Below are positions 24,399 through 36,662 of a DNA stretch of 64,000 nt, one piece after another (position 1 is the first letter of the stretch; every line of letters starts with the position of its first letter). This DNA is from Ampelocalamus luodianensis (taxonomy: Eukaryota; Streptophyta; Magnoliopsida; Poales; Poaceae): assembly GCA_036346255.1 (NCBI GenBank), contig CM070620.1, forward strand, positions 13,442,671 to 13,506,670. Reading direction: 5' to 3'. Both the position numbers and the translations under genes were made by a program. Under the pieces are notes generated by a model. The model saw only the letters and a list, made by a program, of their open reading frames with translations, ran no database searches and had not been told where the DNA came from.

Positions 24399-25380
24399 AT
24401 CTGTCTCTTCTCCACCCTGGCGACTTCTGTCAGCACGATGGTACTTTTCATGACAAACCTGTCGAGTGTGCATTTGTGTGCCTTTGCTAAGATAACAAAA
24501 AAAAAATGATCCGTGTAAATTTTTGTTGCCAATATATGCTCATAGTGAGAGAGAAACTATGAACATATATGCTCATAGTGGTAATTATGTACCAAAGTTA
24601 TTCAAGCCGTGGTCTCTGCGTTTAAATTGTTCCTTTGTTGCATAATGCCTTAGCGTTGTAATCCTGTAGGTTCCCAACAGTGGAACTGTGCCAAGAGTCA
24701 TGTTTGCCCGCTTGCTTGTGTAGTATACTACTTGTGTTTGAGAATAGTAGTAGCATGTCAATTGTTCGCTTTATTCATTCTGAGTACCTTTCTAAGGTCA
24801 CTTGCGTCGATTGTCCTACAACAGCGGTAGAGATGGTTGTTGTCTATATAACTCTACATGTCATCCAGAGACCAGATCAAAGATAACTTTTACAATGGAT
24901 TGTGTCTATAAGATAACTTTTACGATGGATTGTGTCTATAAAACACCTTTTTTTTGGCATGGAAAATGTAATTTTTTAATCTTTGTTAGAGACATTAACT
25001 CATACACTAGTGTTTTGTACTGTCAATATGTTCTTATTTTATGGGCTTGGGTTTCTTTTCAGCAAGAGACAACTCTCTCCTTTTCCCATGTCAGTAAAAA
25101 TTCCTATATGGCAAAACTTGACAAGGACATTAAACGACTGACATCACATCGTTATGCATTGCCTTAGTATGCGTAAAGTAAATCTTGGCAAGGACAACTA
25201 GTTTGATGGGTTTGTGCAGTATGAGGCTGACTAGAGACTATAAAGCGCGGGGTCAATATGGGCTACTAAAATTTCCCAAGTATTGAGCCTTTTTTTTATT
25301 TATTCTTTTTTTAAAAGTTATTTTAAAAACAACTCTTCTTAACTTTATTTTCAAGTGTGATCAAACTGTGCTGTCATACC
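24399..25380. other. 3' region of the RING-H2 gene and unassigned DNA
   Basis: The 3' UTR presumably covers the first few hundred bases; no single poly(A) signal can be chosen. A 16-bp word ATATATGCTCATAGTG occurs twice near 24533 and 24567. Beyond about 24870 there are only simple repeats and AT-rich sequence, with no gene recognised. Confidence 0.4.
24881..24940. repeat. 30-bp tandem duplication
   Basis: AGATAACTTTTACAATGGAT plus ten bases (24881-24910) is repeated with one substitution at 24911-24940. Confidence 0.9.
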
Positions 25381-25796
25381 ACTCATCTTGGCGTGACAGG
25401 AATTAGCCCAAAAACGGGCGCATCCAAAGAGGTCGGTGGCGTAACAGTATAGTTTGATCACGTCGCTATCGGTGCCGTGACAGCATAGTTTGATCACACC
25501 ATCGGTCATGGCGTGACCAAAGGGGTTAGAATTAGAAATAAAATTAGGAAGATGCTATCTTTAAAATAATTTTTTTAAAAAAAATAAAAAATAAAAATGG
25601 CTCCAAAGTATTTCAAAGGAACTTCTCTCTAGTAGTTCCAGCAAGCTACAAAGGTCAAGGTCAGATCTAAGGACACAACGGAAATCAACGTAAAAAGCCG
25701 AGCTAACAAAGTGCTCACACAATCTAGCATCAGCGGACGGCACTATTTGAAACAGTATTAGCAAAAACGGCGTCATCGTAACTGTAATTATAAAAA
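25381..25796. repeat. LTR-like sequence with diverged direct repeats
   Basis: The word ACAGYATAGTTTGATCAC occurs twice (about 25447 and 25481), among related GGCGTGAC words from 25391 to 25520. An A-rich stretch follows (25560-25600). It resembles the non-coding LTR texture of grass retroelements; no termini or coding capacity are seen. Confidence 0.35.
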
Positions 25797-26098
25797 TGAC
25801 GCTCTTATCCATCCGGCTACAGGACGGACAAGCCACGGGCCGACACATGACGCCTCGTCCGTCCGGCCACAGGACGGACGAACCATGGGCCGACATGTGG
25901 CGCCTCGTCCGTCCGGCCACAGGACGGATAAGCCACGGCCGATACGTGACGCTCATCCATCTCGTGGCCAAACGGACGAGATGCCACATGTTGGCTCGCG
26001 GCTTGTCCGTTCCGTGGTCGGACGAACGAGGCGCCACGTGTCGGCCCACGACTCGTTTGTCCCGTGGCCGGACGAACGAGGTGCCACGTGTCGGCCCT
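25797..26098. repeat. Foldback block: three direct plus three inverted 50-bp units
   Basis: A GC-rich 50-bp unit with the phrase GGGCCGACAYGTGGCGCC recurs at about 25837, 25887 and 25937. It then recurs in reverse orientation, with its complement GGCGCCACGTGTCGGCC-like word at steps of 50 bp (markers at 25991, 26041 and 26091). The two halves can pair as one arm of about 150 bp. Each unit contains a CACGTG-like core. No coding function is evident; the open frames across it are by-products of the repeat. Confidence 0.8.
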
Positions 26099-29000
26099 GT
26101 GAGAGCCGCTGGCTATTTAACTTGTAATGCCTAACCATCCATTTGGTCCTACTATTACAAGAGAAATATCCGCACTCTCGGTGTATACGTACCTCCCAGG
26201 AGCGGTACACATACACTCTCACAAAATAAAGCATCAATTCCATACACAAGTTATTATAATACCGAGTCTTCATAATTTACAACACAAAAGACATACAAAG
26301 TTCAGATTACAAAAATAGGGCCGACCGACCAAATAACAAGATAACATACTAAAATTGTAGCGGAAACATAGCCATAAGATGGCAACAAAATAAAGCCAAC
26401 CAGCTGCCCTTACCCACAAGGCAACTGACCGGAAACCCGCCGAGCTAGTCGTCGAAGTCGAAGTCAGTCTCACAATGATTGATCCCTTGGGATCAACCTC
26501 CTCTGCAGCAAGCAGATAATGCAATTGAGTACAAAATTGTACTCGCGAGACTTACAAATAACAAACATGTACATAGCTACATGCAAGCTTGAATCAATGG
26601 AGAAGACTATATAGTTCATTTTCAGCATGGAGCAATAATTCATTTGCAATAGTGTAATAGATTGTAAGGAATTGGACCAAATCTATTTTTATTTGTTTAA
26701 ATAACAGCACGACAACATTTATAAACATAATTAACATCCTAGAGGTGCCGCCCACAGCCACCACAACAAATAGCACGAATTGCCCATTCATACCACCTGA
26801 TTTTAAATTTTATTGAAATGTTATAGTGCAAAACCTAATCCAGTGTGTCCATAACCAAAGACTTGACTATTTGAATAGATTAAAACCCTGCAGGATGTAT
26901 AACTTTTCCCACATGTTAGACCGCTCCTTTGCCAAGCTATCGAGCACACTTTCGTAGGTATGCCGGCAGAGCGAAGTCCTACAAGACGCTTTCCAATGCC
27001 ATGCATTAACTAAGAGCCACACATATGGGGGTTAACCCTCCATGAACCGCTCATCCTGGACTCCCATGGAGGACCCATATGTTGTGTTAGAATCATCGGC
27101 AAAGCCTCGGTAACTATTGATGCTCCTTAGGCGAGAGAACCTTCCCGAAACCCACTCCGCATAGTCCCAACAACAACAAAATATTTTTCCTAACATCTAC
27201 CACCTGCGACTCATTAATTAACACACCCTAAAATACTAAGTCAAGAGAGTACCCATATAACCCTTATGTGGATGCACACAATAATGCTTAGATCAGTGTG
27301 ATACAAGATGTTCGGTCCTTGTTGACTTGGACATGAGCCACACACCCAATAACCATACCATCAACTATATGTCCAAGTCTAAATCTTTTTGTTTTCAGTT
27401 TTAGTTTTTCCAAATATAATACATACATGGGTACCTTGACCCAAGTATTTAAAGTATTTATAAAATGACCATCACCGAGGCGATGATCCCCATACTATCG
27501 TTCTAAGCATTGCTAAGTGATATCAACTCGTATACTATAAATAAATGATTAGAGCCATCCATCGAGCTCTAAATCACTAGCAAGAATATAACTAAGGGTC
27601 AGTGGCAATGGGAAATATTTACATACAACTCATGCATCTATTCGGACTAACTACCTGTAATCGAGAAATTAATCATCAACATAGCATGCATACATACATT
27701 TGTAAACAAGATAATAGCATTTGAACATAATAGGATCAATATGCATCAAAGGAGGGATTGTTTGCCTTGCTGGAGACAATCCACTTGCTGCTGAGGTTCA
27801 CTCTCGTAGGTAATAGAATCGTCGCAACCTATCGAACGCACGAGAAGAACCAATAAGAGCGAGTAACATCGAAAAAACCCCAAAAAAATCAACTTCATCC
27901 AAAATACATGAAATTTACACAGTAGGTAGATTATGATTTTAGGTGAATTTAGAAACAAAATTCACTTTATTTGGATGTTGCATACAAATGTTATGGCCTA
28001 AACAAAAACAACTAGGAAGAAAATGCTGGAAATTCAACTTTCGGATACTGTTCACCAAACTCAAACTTTTCGCAAAAATTTCCAGAAAGGTGGTGAATAT
28101 GAAATTTTTATGGTAGACAGATCATAACATGATATGAACAATAAAAATTGTTTCACCACATTTGGAGTTAAAATGAATTTTCCATGCAGTTTCAAAGCCA
28201 TGCTATTAGAGTACAAATAATTTGAATAGCAAGATTTTCAGTGACAGAAACATGACTGAAATCCATTCCAAGTTAAAGTATAACAACATTGGAAACTAAC
28301 AAAACTGATTTCACTCAATTTTGAGTTATAATGAAATACTTATGAATTTTTGAAGTTCAATGCATTTTTAGTGTAAAATTAACTCATTCCAGAAATTAAT
28401 TTGAACTTCAAAATTTTCTGGGACAACAACATAGTCCAAACCTATGCCAAGTGAAAGTACATTAAAAATGCAAACATAGAAAATTGATTTAATCAAATTT
28501 GGAGTTAACAAGAATTAGTTATGCATTTTTGAAGTTTAAATAATTTTCAGTGCGAAAGTAATTCAATTCAGGATTTATAAAAGCATTAAATACTTTATGT
28601 ACACAGCCTACCCTAGCCACAGTCTATGACCAGTGGGGTCGAGAGAGGGCTAGCTCGGTTAGCTTTGACTTGGTCAAATGGCCACGTGCCCACGTGTCAG
28701 CCACTTAAAGGAGAAATCAACTCATTAACTCACATCTATTTCTGTTCGTGGGGCCTACATGTCCATCAAACACAATAGCAATTAAAGTCCGGATCTACAT
28801 AGTAATTGGAGCTTAGGGCATTGATTTGGAGCTAATCATTCGCTACAGTGCCTATCCCCGTTCGGACAACAGGGGAGCTTGGGGACGATCTCACTGCTCT
28901 GTTCATCGCCAGCGCTGGAGGCCATGGCGGCGCCAGACAAGAGCCAAAATGGGACCCTGAGACCTAGGTGAACTCAAGGGTGGCCGTAACATCGCCGGAG

Positions 29001-29437
29001 ATGGCCTAGAGCGGCGGTGCGACGAGCTATAGCGACGGTGAGCTACGTCCAACAAGCCATTGCGCAAAGCGGTGGCGCCCAAGGTGATCCAACGCGTGCA
29101 TGAGCATTAGTGGGGCTAAGTGACCTTACCAGAATGATGCGGGCGTACGAAGGAGACCCGAGGCGGCACTGGAGCTTCACCGTGGAGAGGTCGGCTCAGG
29201 CTACAAGGAGGCAAACGAGTGGTACGAGAAGCTCACATGAGGCTGAGAGATGGTGCTAGAGCAAGCAATCGAAGGATGGAGTGACCTACCAGAGATGAGA
29301 TCGAAAGCGGTGGTTTTCGACCGAGTTCGGAGAAGAAGCAATTCCGGCGCTTCCCGCGGACGAACGATGAAATCAAGTTAGGGGAAAAGAAGGTGGTGTC
29401 CTGGAACACAATGTGATGCGAGGAGGAAGGGGAGACC
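26099..29437. mobile_element. Non-coding LTR-retrotransposon-like sequence, left part
   Basis: No coding region over 3.3 kb. Its texture resembles 33728-36662: in both an AGCGGAA word is followed some hundred bases later by a TACTC(A/G)..AAGTC/GAGAC word and CATGCAAG(G)CTTGAA. The right part (28600-29437) is GC-rich and continues, after the inserted solo LTR, at 31713-32284. The outer limits are uncertain; I found no matching termini. Confidence 0.4.
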
Positions 29438-31712
29438 TGTAATACCCTGTTTAATTCTACGGAAGAAATCGTTAAAAAAGAAAATTAAACATAAGAAAAA
29501 GAGGGTTTCTACAATTCTTCGGCAACCTAGGCCTCATGGGCCTTGGCCCAGGAGGCCTATGAGGGGGTCGACCACCAATAAAAGGAGGGGGAAACCCTAG
29601 CCCACTACTGTAGCTACAGAGTGCCTTTGGTACAGTACGTGCTACAGTAGCCTCCCTCCCCCTTGCCCTCCCTTGCTATTCCGCTTCCTCATGGTGGTGC
29701 TCTCCTATCGCTGCAGCCAAGGAGAAAGGGGAAGAAAGAGAGGAGCAAAAGAGGGGAGGAGCGTCTCGTGGGGAAATTCAGCGGGCACACGTATCTCAAA
29801 GGGTAATGATCGCCTCCCCGCTGTTTGAATTGTATTAGATGCGAAATTGGTTATGATTTAGGGGTTGACATCCCGCTGCGATTAGATCAGATTTTATCCA
29901 ACTACTTGTCCAATTATCGTGTATTTTGATTTCACATTGGAGGATTTCGTCTCCTAGAGAATTGTAGGTCTCGTTCTCAGCTTTCAATAAGTTCAAAGAT
30001 CACCCAAATCGGAGTTGTGGTTTAAAAGTTACGTTGATTTTACTGCTGCTGTCCAGAAAGTTTGACGAACTTGGGCAGTCGTCTTGTTCATTATTTTAGA
30101 TTTTGTTAAAGGCCGATTCAGGGATGTTGCCCAAAACGATTTTTGTAGGTAATTCTATTACCTTTCAGGATTGATAAATAACACCCTTTTGGATCTATAG
30201 AACAAAAGTTATGTATGTTTCAATTTTACTGTCCAGAACGCATGTCAAATTCTGACGGTAGTTTTGAGCTGTAAGCTAAAATTTGTTAAAGGCATAATCT
30301 GATGGTCGATCCAACTAGACTTTTGAAGGTTATGCTCATAGCTTTCCAGATTGATAAAATATTGAATTTTGGTTAATCCAATCAAAAGTTATTAATTATT
30401 TACTACTGTTGTTTAATTCTGTCAGACAGTTTATGGTTTAGACTTTCATCTGATAATTAGACATGGAAGTTGGCAGAATTAGAAAGGCTTGCCAACTAAG
30501 TTATTGTAGAGGATTTCAGTATCTTTCCACAGAGTCTAAGATCACTCATTTCTGAGTTTCAGAGCAAACATTATGAAGGTTTTAATACCGCTGTCCAGTA
30601 TAGTCTCCTGCTGGACTATAGTCTAAATTGAATAGAACAATTGTATGGACCTTGGGTTTAGAAAGATGAGATTAAGCATTGTGAGTGATGTCATGTTCAC
30701 GTTGTTCTTATTCAAGTAATTCAATTGTGTAGGAGGAGAGGGTTCGAGATTAGTGGCTTCGTCCTTGCCTCCTAACGTATCGCAGTTCGAAAGGCAAGTA
30801 CATTGTGTGATGTATTGCTATTGTTTGTTCATATTACTTGATGTTCATGCCATGACTGGCTACTATAGTCTATGAGTAGTTTTCAATGATTTTTGTTTCG
30901 ATCCATGTATGAGAATCTATACTTCCTGAGATTTTGTTTCACAAATTAATATATTCAATCATTCATTGTTAATGATTCACCCACGGGAGTGGGATGTAAA
31001 TACCTATCAATTCCAGTATGGGCATGTAAGATCCACCATTCCAATGTGGGCAGATTAGATCCCCGTTATGAAATATTCTTCATACGGGCCTTGGATCCCT
31101 GCATTTTGATAATGTAGGCATGAGTGAACACCGATGTGTGTTCACTGGCTATACCGGTATAAGCAGAAGTGGAGTTCATGCATTTCATTCATTCATGTGA
31201 TTTCTGCTATTCTACGTTCATATCTTATAATGTGATTGTTATGTTCTTATTCATTATTGTTGGTATTATTCCTTTGTACTTGTTGAGTTTATTTGTTTTA
31301 GGTAAACATTGAGGACGGCATGCATGGGAGGGAATAGTCATGAAACACTTCATTCACATTACCTTGATCACCTTTAATTAGATGAACTTGTCATTACCTT
31401 CTATTGGATAAATGTTGAATTGTAATAATTAGAGTTTGATGGTTGATGTCCTCTTCCATTATGATATTTTGATATAGTAATTGCCTAAGATCTTCATATA
31501 GTCTATTGATAGGTTTATCATAGATGATTCAATATGATTAGGTAGTTAGAGTTTGATATGTTGTTGAATTCTAATTCAATTCTTATGATCATTCTATCAT
31601 TTGTTGATTCCTACATCATATTAGTTGATAGATTGCTGAAATTATTTCGTATTGTTGATGTATGTTAGACTTTTAAGTAATATCTTGGCTTCCGCATAGC
31701 CAGGGTGTTACA
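29438..31712 (+). mobile_element. Solo LTR, 2.3 kb, TGTAATACCC...GGGTGTTACA type
   Basis: It starts TGTAATACCCTG and ends CAGGGTGTTACA, 12-bp terminal inverted repeats with one mismatch. It is flanked by a perfect target duplication AGACC (29433-29437 and 31713-31717). There is no internal coding domain and no second LTR, so it is a solo LTR of a gypsy-type family. The orientation is not proven by coding content. It interrupts GC-rich non-coding repeat sequence that resumes at 31713. Confidence 0.85.
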
Positions 31713-32284
31713 AGACCTCCACTGTTTCGGCGAGGACACGACGGTGGCGTCACGGTCGTGAACTACAGCTCGAGCTCGGTTGAGTGGGTGAGACTGTGGG
31801 AGAGGGGTAGGGGAGAGGCTCTGGGTTGTGAAAGAGGAAGAAGGAGCTCTAGGGGGGTATTTATAGGCCATGGTGGAGAGCTCATGAGAGAGGGAGCTCC
31901 GTGGGCACCGGGAACGGCGCTCAAGGCGAACAAGTAGGGGTGACGCAGATGGGTAGGGATGGAGCGTCCAGGAGGTGTGACCGAGGCGATGAAATCATGG
32001 GCGCGCGTCAAAAACGGTGGGCGGGGCCGTTGGTACTCTAAACCAAGGAACACCAAGAGATCAAATCAAAGTTAGATGATTTTCCTTCTCCAACTCAAAC
32101 CTCATCAAAATTGGGCTAAAATAAAAAACCATGATCTGTAATTTGTGAATTAAATGTCACGCATGGTTTGGTTACGTGCATTACAAATGACAACAAGAAG
32201 GACTAAACAAATCGGAAAACACGTAAGATACACGCACAACTTTTTTGGAATTGGAAAAAAGGAGGATCGAAATTAGTTTTCGCG
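31713..32284. mobile_element. Non-coding LTR-like sequence, right part
   Basis: Continuation of the sequence interrupted by the solo LTR at 29438-31712. It has a GC-rich first half, then AT-rich. It joins the MULE-derived exon repeats near 32285; the exact border is not clear. Confidence 0.4.
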
Positions 32285-32295
32285 GCGCATGAGCC

Positions 32296-32704
32296 CCTTC
32301 CCCTTGTCTCAGAATTGCCCACGTAGGCTGCGAGACGGGCTAAACGATTACATGATGTTAGCAGAACGGAAGGCCAAATTCATTATCATGATGCACATTG
32401 TACATAACTCACCTCTTCGATGTGGAGTGCGCCCGGGCGACTGGAAATGCTATGATGGCCACCGGCCTCAGTAGCAAGAGCCTTCCCCTTGTCTCGGGAC
32501 TACCTATGTCAGCGGTGAGTGTCGAAGCCATCCATGTTCTACGAGATGGGCTGGACGATTGCATGACGTTAGTAGAATGAAAGACCAAATATATAATCAG
32601 GATGCAAATTATACATAACTCACTTTTTCGATATCGAGTGCGCCCGGGCGACTGGAAACAATACGACGGCCGCCGGTCTTAGTAGCAGGAGCCTTCCCCT
32701 TGTC
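32296..32704 (-). repeat. Tandemly duplicated exon in the MULE (unit about 211 bp)
   Basis: The stretch 32351-32493 repeats at 32562-32704 with an offset of 211 bp and about 80 percent identity; a partial earlier copy begins near 32296. Each full copy, on the minus strand, encodes a DKGKA...SSRPGAL peptide and ends at a splice donor with the consensus GTGAGTTATGTA. The copies have diverged, so the duplication is not recent. Confidence 0.8.
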
Positions 32705-33151
32705 CATCATGCGCTGTGCCCGATCGTACTCAGCTTCCTGTTTGGGGGACCTCCACCACCACCCTGCTGTCCTGAGCTCCTCTGGTGCCTTTTCAATAAG
32801 GTTCGGTATGTATGGTTTCCATCGTTGGAAGGTCTCGACTCGCATCGCGTAGTTCGACATGTACTTCTGCTGGATGAATACCCTATCGTACATCTCCGGG
32901 CCGTCGAGCCATTCGAAAAAGTTGCAACGCATCTCGGGCTATCATTATGCGCGGAGGAAGTTTGAATTTTGTGGAATGCAACGTAAGGTGTAAAAATCGA
33001 TGTGCACGTAAGATTCTCTTATGAGGACGTTCCAGCACGTGTAGTATGCCCGGGCAGCGGTGGCCGGGTGTGTGGACTGAATAATCTTTGCCGGTTCTTC
33101 GCACACACATTGTAGGCATGGAAAGTCTGGTGGTACTGGCACATCATTCAT
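32609..33151 (-). CDS. GRF-type zinc finger protein of the MULE (two or more exons)
   Basis: The frame starts at ATG 33151. Between 33029 and 32938 a 90-nt intron (donor GTCCTC, acceptor ATGATAG) contains three consecutive stop codons; removing it joins YYTCWN directly to PEMRCNFFEWLDGPE, which is the expected GRF zinc finger order (CLQC, then YYTC, then CNFFEW). The open frame then runs to a TAA at 32609-32611, giving 150 residues. A GTGAGT donor near 32620 suggests that the real transcript splices onward before this stop. Such GRF proteins accompany MULE transposases in grasses; the role is unknown. The 3' end lies in the tandemly duplicated exon. Confidence 0.6.
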
Positions 33152-33433
33152 AGAAAAATATGGCTAGGGTTTAGCCCTCTTGGCAAGCCACTTGCGCTTC
33201 TGCAGTATGTTCACATAAAAGTTCGACAACGAGTCCAACATATTCAAGATCGACCTAATGTTTTGTTGTTACACATAGAACAAGGGCGGATCAGTTCAGA
33301 ATAAATATAATGTTGAGATACGTATGCGTTCAGAAAGAATGACGTACAGAAATGCACAAATATCAGCAAACTACCCGTTTAAATGAAATAACAGTCCCCG
33401 TATAGGCAGACAATACAATAAACTATGACACAT

Positions 33434-33727
33434 AATGATGACTAGGCAAGCTCGGTCTGTTGGGGCAATCTTTCATAGAGTGCTCAAGGGTCTTGCATAT
33501 CCCACACTTTGTCGCGCGGCTCGGGCCCCCACGCTAGCTATTATTCATGTCATTCCGAAAGCGCCACGTCTGTTGTCGTCCCTTTCCAGTTGACTTCAAG
33601 GCCTTGTTCGGGCCTCATTTCACCATGTCCAGCCAAAGATTCCTATAGTTCATATCCACGCCATACGAGTGAAACTCTATACTTGTCGGGACCCCGGCTA
33701 TCCTGAATTCGAGCCCTCTGTGTATTC
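33434..33727 (-). pseudogene. C-terminal part of the MULE transposase with CCHC zinc knuckle
   Basis: On the minus strand a peptide with CGICKTLEHSMKDC, a C-x2-C-x4-H-x4-C knuckle, is followed by PNRPS, a common end of MuDR-type transposases. It is separated from the transposase body by the inserted element at 33728-36662. Upstream frames are interrupted by a TGA and shifts. Confidence 0.6.
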
Positions 33728-36662
33728 TGAACTAGTCCCATGATCAGTAGCTAGTTCACACAATGACATCATCGATGACAATCATATCCATACAATGAAA
33801 TATCTAAGAAGTAGACAAATTAATATTACTTAGTAGCGAAAAGACCTTATGGTCAAGTTTTTACAGAGTTTGCCATGTAGAGCTTTAACGACAAAAGAGT
33901 AAACCCGCAGCGGAACCAAAACATCTCGTGGTAGCCATCCCATGTCCACAGGTAATCGAGTGGAGAACGCGACCTAGTTCGCATAGCCCTCGAAGTACTA
34001 CTCCTCATAGAACTCTGTCGTCCCTGGTTCTTCCTCGATGACTGATCAACAATAGCACAAGGTCGTGACTACATAAAGTACTCAGCAAGTCGTAGAGAAA
34101 TATATGCAAATAGTATTCATGCAAGGCTTGAACAAGGATAGCTTTATGTCCATTTTGCATAAAGCAATAGTGACAGTAAATACAATAAATAAATTGAAAA
34201 GTCTAATTTAAAAGATTAAATATATAAGTAAACAAGTACTTTGAACAACTAGTGAACTACTTGTTCACTTCCCAACCAACAACTAGTGAACTACTCGTTC
34301 ACTTCCCATCCAAACATTTTATGAAAAACTCTACCTCTCGTGTGAAATCACCAGACATTGTCCATAACCGAGGACACGGCTATTGGAATAGTTGTACACT
34401 CTACAGAGGTTGTACAGCTTGACCTACAAAAGATAATCAATTTATAATGTCGGCCAAGATACGCTTTCGAAGGCATGCGACTAAATGATTATCACAAGGC
34501 TTTTACAAAGCTCTGTTTGACCCGGTTCTGTTTGGTAAGATTTTGCCTAAATCCGGCCCCCTCTTGCGCCAATTCAACAACCAAAACAGAACCAAATCAA
34601 AATATTGCTAATTAGTTGGCCAGGTCCACCCCATCCTAGACATGTGGTTGTACGGTATGGCCCAGATAAATGACGCACAAAGTTAAGTCCTTAATGAATA
34701 CTCAGGCGAGTCCACCTCATCCTAAATGTGCTACCCGCACCCCCTTTACTGCACGATCAATCGCCTGAGTACGAAATCATTTTTGGTTTAACCAAGCCCA
34801 ATGACATCCCCTGCCATGGCACAACAGATTTTAATCATAGTGGCTACCCACCACGATTCCATATCTCATTAAGTCAATTCATCAATTTTAAACATATGAT
34901 CATGAATCACATCGCAACTAAGCATGGCTAGGCAGAATACGACACCCATGTTGGTATTAAAATATGTCCAACTAAAATTAACCCAACCTATGGCATTCAA
35001 GAATACATGTCAATCACATTTATTCAAGGTGGCATAATGTTGAATAGGACTTTAACTATTTTCGAAAGCAGTTATTATAAAATTAGCGATGCATGTTGAT
35101 ATAAAACAATATAATTTTATAAAAATGGATACAACATGATCAGAGGTCTACGACTTGCCCTTGTTGAAGTTTTGAGTTACTTCGGCAGACGGATCTAGAA
35201 ATTCTTTGGGAACGCTGGAATCTATACGTGCAAAAAGAGCCAAATAAATACAGTAGTTCCAAATAAAATACAAAAAATATCAAATTAGAACCAAAAGAAA
35301 GGTAATGAATTTAGATGAATTTAGAAATGAGAATCGACAAAATCGGAGTTCGTATGAGGGAGAACAAACGTCCGAAAGTTTAACATCACATGAAATGGTA
35401 GAAAAAGAAAAGGGAGCTGTGTGCTGGAAACACTATGCCAAATCAATTCACAGAGCAAAGTGCACACGTGAATGACACATTAGGTCCGCATGCAAGAGAG
35501 AGAGAGAGAGGTGGAAAGAGGGAGGATGGTTGTATATTATGAGTGGGCCCCACATGGAAGGCACTCAAGGAAAGAAAGAAGAAGAAAGCACAAAGCAGGG
35601 GAAGCTCGGGCTAGGTGGCGGCATCGGTGAGGAGAGGTTCGGCAGCTGGTGAGGTGGCCAAAAATGGGCCGCTGGCGGCCACAAGAGGGGATAGGAGGTG
35701 ACAGCGCGGCAAAAGGTGGCCAGAGGCAGCGCCAACGCGTAAGGAAGCGCATGGCAGCGGCGGGCACATAGGGGCGGCGATGCTCTGGCAGCGGCCGGCA
35801 AAGGTGGAGGTGAGCACGGCATGGGCACGACATGGGGATCATAGAGGACCGATCGATTCGGCTCGAGAGAGACTGAGGAAGTGTGGCCACGATGGCTAGC
35901 GGCGGGGATGGTGAGTTCGCGCCAGCGGAGCTCCTTGGTGAGGGAAAAGCCAAATTGATGTGGGGGAAAAGGAAGTGGGCCTCCGGGAACACGCCGTGAC
36001 GCTCTTGGCTTGGCAATAGGTTGACCAGAGCAGGAGATTGACGACGAGGCGATGCGGCCGGCTTCGGAGAAGAAAGAGAAAAATGGCGTCAGAGCTTCGG
36101 GGAGAAAAAGGGAAAGCTAGAGGGGCAAGAGGGGAAGAGAGGAATGCAAGGCCGACTTAAATAGAGGGGAAAATGGGCAGAGCGGCATGGGGCAGAGCCG
36201 GGCGATGCGGGTGAGGCCCTGGCAAGGGATGGGTGGCCAGGGCATGGGCGCACGGCGGGAGCGGAGGCGGCGCGCATGGGCAGTGCGCCAGGGCATGGGC
36301 GTGAAGGCAGCGCTGACGGGGACATGGGCGGTTGTCGGGATAGGGCAAGGACTTGACTGATGGCATGGGCAAGCTACCAGTTAGAGGAGGAAGAAAAACA
36401 AAAAAAGATAAAAGAAAAAGGAAATGAGAGAAAAATAAAAGAGAAATAGAGAAAAATAAAATAAATTCAAAAAATTGAAAAAATTCCAAAATAGATCGAA
36501 TAAAATAATTTTGAATTTAATTGAAGTTTATTTTAATCATTTAAAATGTTTTCACTTTTCTAAAAATTCAATTTAAGCTTTAATTAATTCAGTAAAATTC
36601 AAATTGTACATTTTAACTTTTAAAAACTTTTAAAAAAATCTCTGGAAATTTGGGATGTTATA
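33728..36662 (-). mobile_element. Non-coding LTR-type element inserted in the MULE
   Basis: The right end reads GGGATGTTATA (36652-36662), on the minus strand close to the TGTAACATCCC start of grass gypsy LTRs. The left end is placed at TGAACTAG (33728) because the MULE coding similarity stops there. The flanks (TATTC and GTACT) do not form a clean 5-bp duplication. The 2.9 kb contains no credible gene: the first 1.6 kb is AT-rich, 35500-36350 is GC-rich with purine-rich stretches, and 36380-36650 is A-rich. It may be a solo LTR. Confidence 0.5.
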
